Assembly (NCBI GenBank): GCA_017555925.1
Contig: JAFZFL010000090.1
Location: 1 to 11,706 of the forward strand
DNA length: 11,706 nucleotides
Reading direction: 5' to 3'
Source of the DNA: Bacteroidales bacterium
Lineage (GTDB): Bacteria > Bacteroidota > Bacteroidia > Bacteroidales > UBA932
The notes under the pieces are model-generated. The model was not told the DNA's origin and did not search any database. It worked only from the letters and a program-made list of their open reading frames with translations. Position numbers and translations under genes: made by a program. Of the stretch, positions 1 to 6,859 are shown in pieces; within the stretch, counting starts at the first letter, position 1; the number at the start of each line of letters is the position of its first letter.

Positions 1-2105
1 TCTTCATTAAGTCTGTTTATATCAGAATCAAACCAAATTGGTTTGCCACCTATAGTTGAAATGCCTTTCGACTTCAGTTGCACCTTATGTATTGGATTCT
101 TGGACAATATATTACCCATAGAACCACGCCCTTTGACTGCAATTGCTGCAAAATCAAAATCAAATATCAGTTTCTTCAATTTTGGCCTTGGTTTGAGGAA
201 GACCTTCAACACCTCTGCCTCACCATTAGGATTTGCCGAGAACCACAGCAACTGTGAGTCAGGTTTTCCCTGAGTGATATCATACTCCTTATCGCGGGTA
301 ACACCCGTAATGGCAAACCTCTTGACATAGACAATACCCGCCTTGCCGTCTCTATATACCGCATTATATATTGTTCTGCTGTCATTCTTTATAAAGACTC
401 CGGCATGAATTATATTCTTCCCGACAAATGCCTTGTCAGTTACCTTTGTAACAATATATTTACCGCTCTTGAGGAAGACAACTATATCATCAATATCAGA
501 ACAGTCACACACATATTCGGCATTGTCATCCTTTTTAAGATCCATACCTACAAAACCCTCAGCCCTGTTGATATATAGTTTGGCATTTGCCACAGCCACC
601 TTGGTCGCCTCAATGGTTTCAAAGTTTGAAATCTCCGTAACCCTCGGATACATATGGCCATACTTCTCCTTAAGTTGGGTATAATAGGCTATTGTATACT
701 CCACAATTGCAGCAAGATTCTTCTTGACCAGCTTCATCTCCTCTTCGAGACGAAGCAGCTTCTCCTCAACCTCCTTCACATCAAATTTGGAAATCTTTCT
801 CACAGGCTTCTCCACCAATTTATGAATATCCTCCATAACTATTGGTCTCAAAACAAGCTTCTGGAACTTCAACATTGCATTGTGAACCTCGGCCAGCTGC
901 TCATCCCAACTTTGGGCCTCCTTTTCCAAAAGACGGTAAATCTTGTTTTCAAAGAAAATCTTTTCAAGTGAAAAATAGTGCCAGTTCTCCTCCAACTCAT
1001 TCAACCTTATCATAAGTTCGCTCTTCAGCAATGACTTGGTATGGTCTGTATTGTATTTGAGTATCTCATCAACTCCAATGAAATGGGGTTGCTTATTCAT
1101 AATGACACAGGCATTTGGAGATATTGACACCTCGCAATCGGTAAATGCATATAGCGCATCTATTGTCTTGTCCGGCGATATATCATTATGAAGAGTGATA
1201 ATAATCTCAGCTTCACTTGCTGTATTGTCATCAATCTTCTTTATCTTTATTTTACCCTTGTCGTTTGCTTTAAGTACACTTTCAATAAGAGATGAGGTTG
1301 TAACTCCAAAAGGTATTTCAGTAATGGCAAGTGTTTTTTTGTCTATTTTGTGAATTCTTGCCCTTACTTTTATCGCACCGCCCCTCAAACCTCTATTATA
1401 TTTGGAACAATCTACAAGACCTCCTGTAGGAAAATCGGGATAAAGCTCAAACTCTTCACCCTTCAGATATGATATTGAAGCATCTATCAGTTCATTAAAG
1501 TTGTGAGGCAGTATCTTGGAGGCAAGACCCACCGCAATACCCTCAACACCTTGAGCAAGCAACAACGGGAACTTGACCGGCAGATTTACAGGCTCCTGAT
1601 TTCTTCCGTCGTATGAGTTCATCCACTCTGTAGTCTTTGGATTAAAAACCACATCATTTGCAAATTTGCTCAAACGGGCCTCTATGTAACGTGGTGCAGC
1701 TGCACCGTCACCTGTCAATATATTTCCCCAGTTTCCCTGACAATCTATAAGAAGATCCTTCTGACCCAACTGCACAAGCGCATCTCCAATTGAAGCATCG
1801 CCATGCGGATGATACTGCATAGTCTGACCAATAATGTTGGCCACCTTATTGTATCTGCCGTCATCTATACGCTTCATTGCATGAAGAATACGTCTTTGGA
1901 CAGGCTTAAGGCCATCTGTAATATGCGGCACTGCACGCTCCAGAATAACATAGGACGCATAATCCAAAAACCAATCTTTATACATTCCGGTAAGCTTATG
2001 CTTGAAATCACCCTCCTGCAAAAGTTTGCTGAATTTGTCTGATCCGCTCTCTTCAGAAAAATCAATATTATCCTGTCCGTTGTCGTATAGTTCCTCTTCT
2101 GTCAT
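1..2105 (-). CDS. parC: DNA topoisomerase IV subunit A (3' end outside window)
   Basis: This is the DNA-cleaving subunit of topoisomerase IV, which with ParE decatenates and relaxes chromosomes by ATP-driven double-strand passage. The frame is open from the ATG at 2105 to the left edge, giving 701 codons; relatives run to roughly 880-900 residues, so about 200 C-terminal residues are missing. The winged-helix region shows the HPHGD signature (99-103) and the AAAPRY motif ending in the catalytic Tyr140, preceded by Arg139. A long charged helical stretch at about 350-470 fits the coiled-coil gate. Beta-rich sequence after about 500 fits the C-terminal pinwheel, with KGRGSMGN (658-665) resembling a degenerate GyrA box. 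That degenerate box and the Bacteroidota-type sequence favour ParC over GyrA. The start follows the era stop by 55 bp with no terminator between them, so co-transcription with era is likely. Position 104, where a quinolone-binding Ser usually sits, is Ala. Confidence 0.93.
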   Translation of the reverse strand, partial: MTEEELYDNGQDNIDFSEESGSDKFSKLLQEGDFKHKLTGMYKDWFLDYASYVILERAVPHITDGLKPVQRRILHAMKRIDDGRYNKVANIIGQTMQYHPHGDASIGDALVQLGQKDLLIDCQGNWGNILTGDGAAAPRYIEARLSKFANDVVFNPKTTEWMNSYDGRNQEPVNLPVKFPLLLAQGVEGIAVGLASKILPHNFNELIDASISYLKGEEFELYPDFPTGGLVDCSKYNRGLRGGAIKVRARIHKIDKKTLAITEIPFGVTTSSLIESVLKANDKGKIKIKKIDDNTASEAEIIITLHNDISPDKTIDALYAFTDCEVSISPNACVIMNKQPHFIGVDEILKYNTDHTKSLLKSELMIRLNELEENWHYFSLEKIFFENKIYRLLEKEAQSWDEQLAEVHNAMLKFQKLVLRPIVMEDIHKLVEKPVRKISKFDVKEVEEKLLRLEEEMKLVKKNLAAIVEYTIAYYTQLKEKYGHMYPRVTEISNFETIEATKVAVANAKLYINRAEGFVGMDLKKDDNAEYVCDCSDIDDIVVFLKSGKYIVTKVTDKAFVGKNIIHAGVFIKNDSRTIYNAVYRDGKAGIVYVKRFAITGVTRDKEYDITQGKPDSQLLWFSANPNGEAEVLKVFLKPRPKLKKLIFDFDFAAIAVKGRGSMGNILSKNPIHKVQLKSKGISTIGGKPIWFDSDINRLNE

Positions 2106-2160
2106 TGTCTGCTACTTTTTCTTTTTCTCACTTTTTATCAATTCATCACCTTATGGTAGG

Positions 2161-3060
2161 CTACTGGATATATCCGAACTTCTTGAGTTCCCTCTTGTTT
2201 TCTCTCCAGTCAGGATCCACTTTCACAAACATCTTAAGGAAGACCTTCTTCTCAAAGAATTTTTCCATATCCTTTCGTGCCTGAATTCCTACCCTCTTAA
2301 GAGCCATACCCTTAGGTCCTATTATAATTCCCTTTTGCGACTCTCTCATCACAAGAATTACAGCCTCTATATTGTAAATCTCCTCATCTTCCTTGAATGA
2401 ATCTATAATGACCTCTGTACAATAAGGAATCTCTTTCTGATAATTGAGAAGTATCTTTTCCCTTATAATTTCAGACGCAAAAAATCTCAAACTCTTGTCT
2501 GTAAACACATCCCTGTCATACCAGGCCGGCTGTTGTGGCAAGAGCTCAGTTACTCTTCCAAAGATTGTCTGCAAATTGAACTTGTTAAGAGCCGATGCAG
2601 GGAAAATCTCTGCCTTAGGCACCAACGAATGCCACTGCTCCACCAATTCAATCACCTTCTCTTGAGAAGACTCATCTATCTTGTTTATTACTATCAGAAC
2701 AGGACAATCCACCTTTGACAACTTCTCCACATACTCCCTGTTCTTGTCAATTTTCTCAATTACATCTGTCACATAAAGGATAATATCCGCATCTCCTATG
2801 GCTGTCTCCACAAAATTCATCATACTCTCCTGAAGCATATAATTGGGCTTCAGTATACCCGGAGTATCAGAGAAAACAATTTGATAATCTTCTCCGTTAA
2901 CTATACCCATAATTCTGTGGCGGGTAGTCTGTGCCTTTGCTGTGACAATAGAGAGCTTCTCACCTACAAAGGCATTCATTAGCGTAGATTTGCCAACATT
3001 GGGATTACCAATGATATTTACAAAACCTGCTCTGATAATCTGTCCTTCTGTCTGTTGCAT
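2161..3060 (-). CDS. era: GTPase Era
   Basis: Era is an essential GTPase that binds the 3' end of 16S rRNA and assists maturation of the small ribosomal subunit at the inner face of the membrane. The protein is 299 residues, the normal family length, and looks intact. The G1 P-loop GNPNVGKS is at 18-25, the G2 region with TTRHR at 45-49, G3 DTPG at 65-68, G4 NKID at 126-129 and the G5 Ser-Ala at about 156-157. The C-terminal third is the KH RNA-binding domain, with the GxxG loop GPKG at 248-251. The ATG at 3060 places the P-loop at the usual distance from the N-terminus. There is no clear Shine-Dalgarno sequence. The gene starts 24 bp after the rluB stop and is followed by parC, so it is the middle gene of a likely three-gene run. 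Confidence 0.97.
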   Translation of the reverse strand: MQQTEGQIIRAGFVNIIGNPNVGKSTLMNAFVGEKLSIVTAKAQTTRHRIMGIVNGEDYQIVFSDTPGILKPNYMLQESMMNFVETAIGDADIILYVTDVIEKIDKNREYVEKLSKVDCPVLIVINKIDESSQEKVIELVEQWHSLVPKAEIFPASALNKFNLQTIFGRVTELLPQQPAWYDRDVFTDKSLRFFASEIIREKILLNYQKEIPYCTEVIIDSFKEDEEIYNIEAVILVMRESQKGIIIGPKGMALKRVGIQARKDMEKFFEKKVFLKMFVKVDPDWRENKRELKKFGYIQ

Positions 3061-3068
3061 AAAAGTGC

Positions 3069-3076
3069 CAAATCTA
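3069..3076 (-). promoter_or_regulatory. possible internal -7 element before era
   Basis: TAGATTTG on the minus strand fits TAnnTTTG and sits 8 bases before the era ATG, which would give a leaderless or near-leaderless transcript. No TTTG-like -33 box is visible at the usual distance, so this may be chance in an AT-rich 24-bp gap. Confidence 0.22.
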
Positions 3077-3084
3077 AAAGGTTT

Positions 3085-4272
3085 TTACTCGTATGAGCCC
3101 ATCTTAAGCATTGCAATCTCAGGCTCTGTAAGGAATCTCCATTGACCTCTTCTCAAGTTCTTTTTGGTAAGTCCCGCAAAATATACTCTATCCAACTTCT
3201 TCACTTTGTAGCCCAAGTGCTCGAACATACGTCTGATAATACGGTTTCTTCCAGAGTGAATCTCCACTCCAACCTGAGTTTTATCCTCATCTACATAAGA
3301 TATTGCATCAGCCTGAATAAAGCCATCCTCCAAAGTAATACCCTTCAAAAGTGCACTCAAGTCAGTCTGCTTGAAATTTTTATCTACGTGTACGTGATAT
3401 ATCTTCTTCTTTTCATATGATGGGTGTGTAAGTTTTTCTGCCAGATCACCATCATTTGTAAGAAGCAAAACACCCGTTGTTGCCTTATCCAATCTTCCTA
3501 CAGGATATACTCTTTCTTTGCACAAATTACTTACAAGGCTTACCACTGTCTTGTCTGCGTGCGGATCACTTACAGTTGTTACAAAATCTTTTGGTTTGTT
3601 CATAAGGATATAAACCTTCTCCTCACCCTTTAGTCTCTCACCATTGAACTTCACCTCATCTGAAGGATACACTTTTGTACCCAACTCTGTAACAATAACG
3701 CCATTGACAGATACAAGTCCTGCCGTAATGAAATCATCGGCCTCCCTCCTTGAACAGATACCGCTGTTTGAAATGAATTTGTTCAAACGTACTCCATCAT
3801 CTGCACTTTTCACCTTTGCAGGCTGAGGTTTCTGTGTCTGTGCACCTTTGGCAAATCTACCGCCATTCTCTCCGGCGAATCTGCCTCTAGGTCTCTGTGC
3901 TAATCTGCTTTCACCTTCAAAAGATGTTCTGCCATAACCTCTTTTTGCACCTTCACCTGATGCAGCTTTGCCATAGCTTCTCCTTGTACCCTCGCCAGAT
4001 GCAGCTCTGCCATAGTTTCTCTTTGTACCCTCGCCAGATGCAGCTTTGCCATAACCTCTCTTTACACCCTCTTCAGATGCTGTTCTACCAAACTTACGCT
4101 TAGCCTGACCTGGCTCAGATGATTTTCTTACTGAGCCTTCTGCGGCTGAGTAGCGTGATCTTCCCGCAGGTCTTCCCTGCGCAGGTCTGCCCTCTGATCT
4201 TCTGCCAGTTGCAGACTCTTTACGTCCATTACCTCTTGCAATGGAACGTCCTCCTGTAGTATTATTTCTCAT
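3085..4272 (-). CDS. rluB: 23S rRNA pseudouridine synthase, RluB/RsuA family, with repeat-rich basic N-terminal extension
   Basis: The enzyme converts a specific uridine of 23S rRNA to pseudouridine (U2605 in the E. coli RluB case). From the ATG at 4272 it has 395 residues, longer than a core enzyme of about 240-290. Residues 1-150 are low-complexity and rich in Arg, Gly, Lys and Ser, and include five copies of a 13-residue repeat (58-122). An S4 RNA-binding domain follows (about 161-195, starting VRLNKFISNSG). The catalytic domain has GRLDKATTG with the catalytic Asp at 262, and the C-terminal GRNRIIRRMFEHLGY motif typical of the RsuA/RluB/RluE/RluF branch. An upstream in-frame TTG at 4302 would add ten residues, but it overlaps a -7 promoter element, so I prefer the ATG. 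RluB is the likeliest member; RluE/F or RsuA cannot be fully excluded. It is first in the run with era and parC. Confidence 0.9.
   Translation of the reverse strand: MRNNTTGGRSIARGNGRKESATGRRSEGRPAQGRPAGRSRYSAAEGSVRKSSEPGQAKRKFGRTASEEGVKRGYGKAASGEGTKRNYGRAASGEGTRRSYGKAASGEGAKRGYGRTSFEGESRLAQRPRGRFAGENGGRFAKGAQTQKPQPAKVKSADDGVRLNKFISNSGICSRREADDFITAGLVSVNGVIVTELGTKVYPSDEVKFNGERLKGEEKVYILMNKPKDFVTTVSDPHADKTVVSLVSNLCKERVYPVGRLDKATTGVLLLTNDGDLAEKLTHPSYEKKKIYHVHVDKNFKQTDLSALLKGITLEDGFIQADAISYVDEDKTQVGVEIHSGRNRIIRRMFEHLGYKVKKLDRVYFAGLTKKNLRRGQWRFLTEPEIAMLKMGSYE
3907..4101 (-). repeat. five tandem 39-bp in-frame repeats in rluB
   Basis: Five consecutive 13-residue units follow the pattern K/R-R-x-Y/F-G-K/R-x-A-S-G-E-G-T. 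The three central copies are nearly identical in protein and share long identical DNA blocks, such as accctcgccagatgcagct. The outer two have diverged (TASEEGV at the start, TSFEGES at the end). The period is 39 bp, so gain or loss of a unit keeps the reading frame. The segment is strongly basic and probably disordered. It may add RNA affinity to the pseudouridine synthase, which is inference. Confidence 0.88.
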
Positions 4273-4290
4273 TAGTATAAATTTCGCGGG

Positions 4291-4321
4291 CAAAGATAGC
4301 AATTACCTTTCTAAAAAGTAA
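4291..4321 (-). promoter_or_regulatory. candidate Bacteroidota promoter for rluB-era-parC
   Basis: On the minus strand TATCTTTG (complement of 4291-4298) matches the Bacteroidota -7 consensus TAnnTTTG exactly and lies 18 bases before the preferred rluB ATG. A -33 TTTG would be expected about 19-21 bases upstream. Only a weak TTAC-like sequence is there (4318-4321), so the call rests on the -7 box and its position. Confidence 0.5.
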
Positions 4322-4379
4322 GAGCACTTGAACAAAAAAATCATTCTCTTGTATTATTCATATAATTCTCCAGATGCCT

Positions 4380-5804
4380 ATGAAAAATATTCTTGCAATA
4401 GCATTTGCCATAGCCTTACAACTTGCTTTCAGATTTGAGGCTGCAGCCCAACACAATATTCAAATATCTATTGAAGAGGCATTTGAACAGTATGAAGCAA
4501 ACAGCAACACTATTGCTGTAGCAGGCAAAGGAGTTGAGATTGCCAAAGAGGAAAAGGCACGCCTCAACTCAACCTGGTATCCATATATAACCGCTTTGGG
4601 CAGTTATATAAACATGTCTGAAAAGATTGAGGTAAAAGAGAGCATCAAAGAGCTTGCACAACCGGTAATTGATGTTTTTCCGGAATTGGAACAGATTCTC
4701 TCCATTATAGGACCCTCTTCCCTCTCTTTTCCCCTTCTCGACAACAATATTGCCTCCATTGACGGAACAATAGCATGGCCTCTCTTTACAGGAGGAAAAA
4801 GAATTTACGCCAATAAAATAGGCAAATCGCTGGTCAATACCGCATCACTGCAAAAAGAGCTGGTACAAAACACCCAATATATACTTCTCATCGAACGCTA
4901 CTATACTGTAAAACTTCTCAAAAGAACTGTATCTGTCTGTCGGGATGAGACTCAAGCCAACAAAATGCTCTATGAAAATGCTCAAAAACTCATGGAAAAC
5001 GGAATTATAAACAGAGCGGAAATGTTGGTAGCAAAGGTTGCTTATGAAGAATCGTCCCTTAAACTTGAGACAGCATTAAGAGAGTATGATGTTGCCGGGA
5101 ACGCACTCCTCTCCATGCTCGACAGGGATTCACAGTTGACAGAAAACAGCAATCTCGATCTTACAACCCCCTTCTTTATATGCACCTCAATTCCCCCATT
5201 GGAACACTTTATAAAAACAGCTATGGCAAACAACCAGCAGACCAATATAATTGAGCAGCAGAAGAGTATGACTACCAATAGTAAAAAGATTGCAAAGAGC
5301 GGTTATATGCCGGACATATCAATTTTTGCCCGACAGAATTTCTACTCATACAACATTCCGTCAAACCTTTTGCCACGCCGTATGGTTGGAGCAGCCCTCT
5401 CATGGAATATTTTTGACGGGTTCAACAGAGAAAAGAGAATAAAAATAGCACGCCTCCAGGAGGAGAGTCTGACACTTGGAAAAGAGGAGGCTGAGATGGA
5501 GATTACACGAGCTATAAGACAATTATATTCATTAATGGAGGATGCCAGAGAGAGCGTCAATACAATTGGGACATCAATGGCTCTAACCGAAGATCTTTTA
5601 AATAACCGTCAAAAGAGTTACATCGAGGGAATGGCCACAACGCAGGAGGTTGTTGATGCAAATGCACTCCGCAGCAAAAGCAATCTTGCACTTACCATTG
5701 CCTGCTACCAATATGAAATAGCCCTGGCAAACCTTCTTGCTCTATGCGGCAACACATCAGACTTTATTCTCTACTCAAACATAGAAAGCAACATATATAA
5801 CTAA
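4380..5804 (+). CDS. TolC-family outer-membrane efflux channel
   Basis: This would be the outer-membrane and periplasmic tunnel component of a tripartite exporter. The predicted protein has 474 residues, a usual TolC-family length. It begins with a signal peptide: a Lys-Asn start, a hydrophobic stretch to about residue 18, then FEAAAQ with likely cleavage near Ala22 or Gln23. There is no lipobox, so it is not the lipoprotein OprM type. The mature part holds the two long helical repeats of the family, visible in IEEAFEQYEANSNTI near the N-terminus and, in the second half, MVGAALSWNIFDGFNREKRI followed by a long charged helix. The first repeat has the parallel IDGTIAWPLFTGGKRIYA. An in-frame ATG at 4374 would add Met-Pro; I chose the second ATG because MKN begins a typical signal peptide. 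No strong promoter is visible. It is first in an operon with the fusion protein and the permease. The substrate is unknown. Confidence 0.9.
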   Translation: MKNILAIAFAIALQLAFRFEAAAQHNIQISIEEAFEQYEANSNTIAVAGKGVEIAKEEKARLNSTWYPYITALGSYINMSEKIEVKESIKELAQPVIDVFPELEQILSIIGPSSLSFPLLDNNIASIDGTIAWPLFTGGKRIYANKIGKSLVNTASLQKELVQNTQYILLIERYYTVKLLKRTVSVCRDETQANKMLYENAQKLMENGIINRAEMLVAKVAYEESSLKLETALREYDVAGNALLSMLDRDSQLTENSNLDLTTPFFICTSIPPLEHFIKTAMANNQQTNIIEQQKSMTTNSKKIAKSGYMPDISIFARQNFYSYNIPSNLLPRRMVGAALSWNIFDGFNREKRIKIARLQEESLTLGKEEAEMEITRAIRQLYSLMEDARESVNTIGTSMALTEDLLNNRQKSYIEGMATTQEVVDANALRSKSNLALTIACYQYEIALANLLALCGNTSDFILYSNIESNIYN

Positions 5805-5814
5805 TATAACTAAT
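5797..5814 (+). repeat. 9-bp tandem duplication at the end of the channel gene
   Basis: The unit ataactaat occurs twice in a row, and the first copy contains the TAA stop of the TolC-family gene (5802-5804). It lies in the 32-bp gap before the fusion-protein ATG. It is probably a small replication-slippage product with no obvious function. Confidence 0.6.
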
Positions 5815-5836
5815 ATCATAAAACCTGTATATAATT

Positions 5837-6859
5837 ATGAAACAACGTAAAAAGGTGTCAATAATATCTGTAGTCCTCCTTTTGCTGGCTCTGCTTGCAG
5901 TATTGTCTATTGTGGGTATTGTTGTGTGGCAAAACAAGCCGGCAATACTACAAGGAAGAGTGGAGTGCAATAGTGTAACTGTCTCCGGCAAATTGCTCGG
6001 AAGAGTTGAAAAAATATATATTTCTGAGGGAGACAGAGTTAAGATTGGCGACTCGCTCATTACAATTTTCAGTCCCTAAGTAAAGGCACAGCTGTTGAGT
6101 GCCAGTGCCATGGAGAGTGTTGCCATTTTTCAGAACAGGAAAGTTGATGCAGGAACCCGTGAGGAGATTATACAATCCCTAAAAGAAGCATATCTGGCGG
6201 CCGAAGCAAATTGGGAACTTACAGAAAAGAGCCTTAAGAGAAGCGAAAAGCTATTTGAAGAGGGAATCATTACTCCTCAGAAGATGGATGAGGTAACAGC
6301 CCTCAACAAAAGTGCCCTCGCAGCCAAAGAGGCTGCCAAATATCAGTATGAGATGGCTCTGTCGGGAGCGCGCATTGAAGATATAGAGAGTGCCAGAGCA
6401 ATGGTTGATGCCGCCAAGGGAAGTGTTTACGGGTTTGAATCACTGCTTGCAGACTCCAGGCTCACAGCCTTGGCAGAGGGTGAGATAGGAAGTGTTTTTG
6501 TATCGGAAGGCGAACTTGTGCTTCCGGGAAGCTCGCTTATGAACATAATAAATACAGACAGTTGCTATGTTGTCCTTAATGTAAGGGAGGATTATATAAG
6601 CCAATTCTATATTGGAAGTGAGTTTATTGGTACTGTTCCGGCTTTCGGATATGCCAGCCTTGCATTTGAGGTATACTATATGAACCCTTTGGGAAGTTTT
6701 GCCAACTGGAGTCAGACAAAGGGAGGAAACACTTACGACCTTGTTACATTTCAAATAAAGGCCAGGCCTATAAAAGTTATTGACACACAAGCAAACAACA
6801 ATCTCATTAAAGATTTGAGACCCGGAATGACGGTGTTGGTTGAATTGGATGAAATATGA
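5837..6859 (+). pseudogene. HlyD/EmrA-type membrane-fusion protein, interrupted by an in-frame stop
   Basis: The intact protein would be a periplasmic adaptor linking the inner-membrane permease to the outer-membrane channel. Codon 81 is TAA (6077-6079). The same frame then stays open to the TGA at 6859, so a 340-codon gene is split into an 80-residue N-terminal piece and a C-terminal piece. The N-terminal piece has one membrane anchor (about residues 7-32) and the first half of the lipoyl domain (LQGRVE, VSGKLLGRVEKI, EGDRVKIGDSL). The C-terminal piece has the coiled-coil hairpin, the second lipoyl half (AEGEIGSVFVSEGELVLPG) and the beta-barrel region. The break falls in a motif that in this family usually reads SPEV, here SP-stop-V, so a single G-to-T change of a Glu codon explains it. 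A restart is conceivable at TTG 6095 or ATG 6110, but that product would lack the anchor. The TGA overlaps the permease ATG (ATGA). Confidence 0.88.
6077..6079 (+). other. premature TAA codon inside the fusion-protein gene
   Basis: The codon is preceded by Phe-Ser-Pro and followed in frame by Val-Lys-Ala-Gln-Leu, with no frameshift on either side. TAA also ends the channel gene just upstream and the rluB gene, so the codon is a normal stop in this genome. No selenocysteine-like or other recoding hairpin is evident right after it. Confidence 0.9.

Noticed and set aside
433..971. Plus-strand reading frames opposite the topoisomerase gene, and similar ones opposite era, rluB and the lipoprotein gene
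   Set aside because: They lie antisense to conserved genes, show no recognisable domains, and have compositions expected of shadow frames.
3907..4101. CRISPR-like or mobile repeat array
   Set aside because: The units are directly adjacent with no spacers, have a period divisible by three and encode a continuous protein pattern.
4273..4302. TTG at 4302 as the rluB start
   Set aside because: The ten extra residues overlap an exact TAnnTTTG promoter box, and the ATG at 4272 begins the basic extension directly.
4321..4379. Promoter for the efflux operon in the divergent gap
   Set aside because: CTTG at 4327-4330 and TATTATTC some 21 bases later only loosely resemble -33 and -7 boxes, so the match is too weak to list.
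6077..6079. Programmed recoding or stop-codon reassignment at the TAA in the fusion-protein gene
   Set aside because: TAA is used as a normal stop for neighbouring genes, no recoding hairpin or special context follows, and a single Glu-codon mutation explains the break more simply. Readthrough is left open only as something to test.
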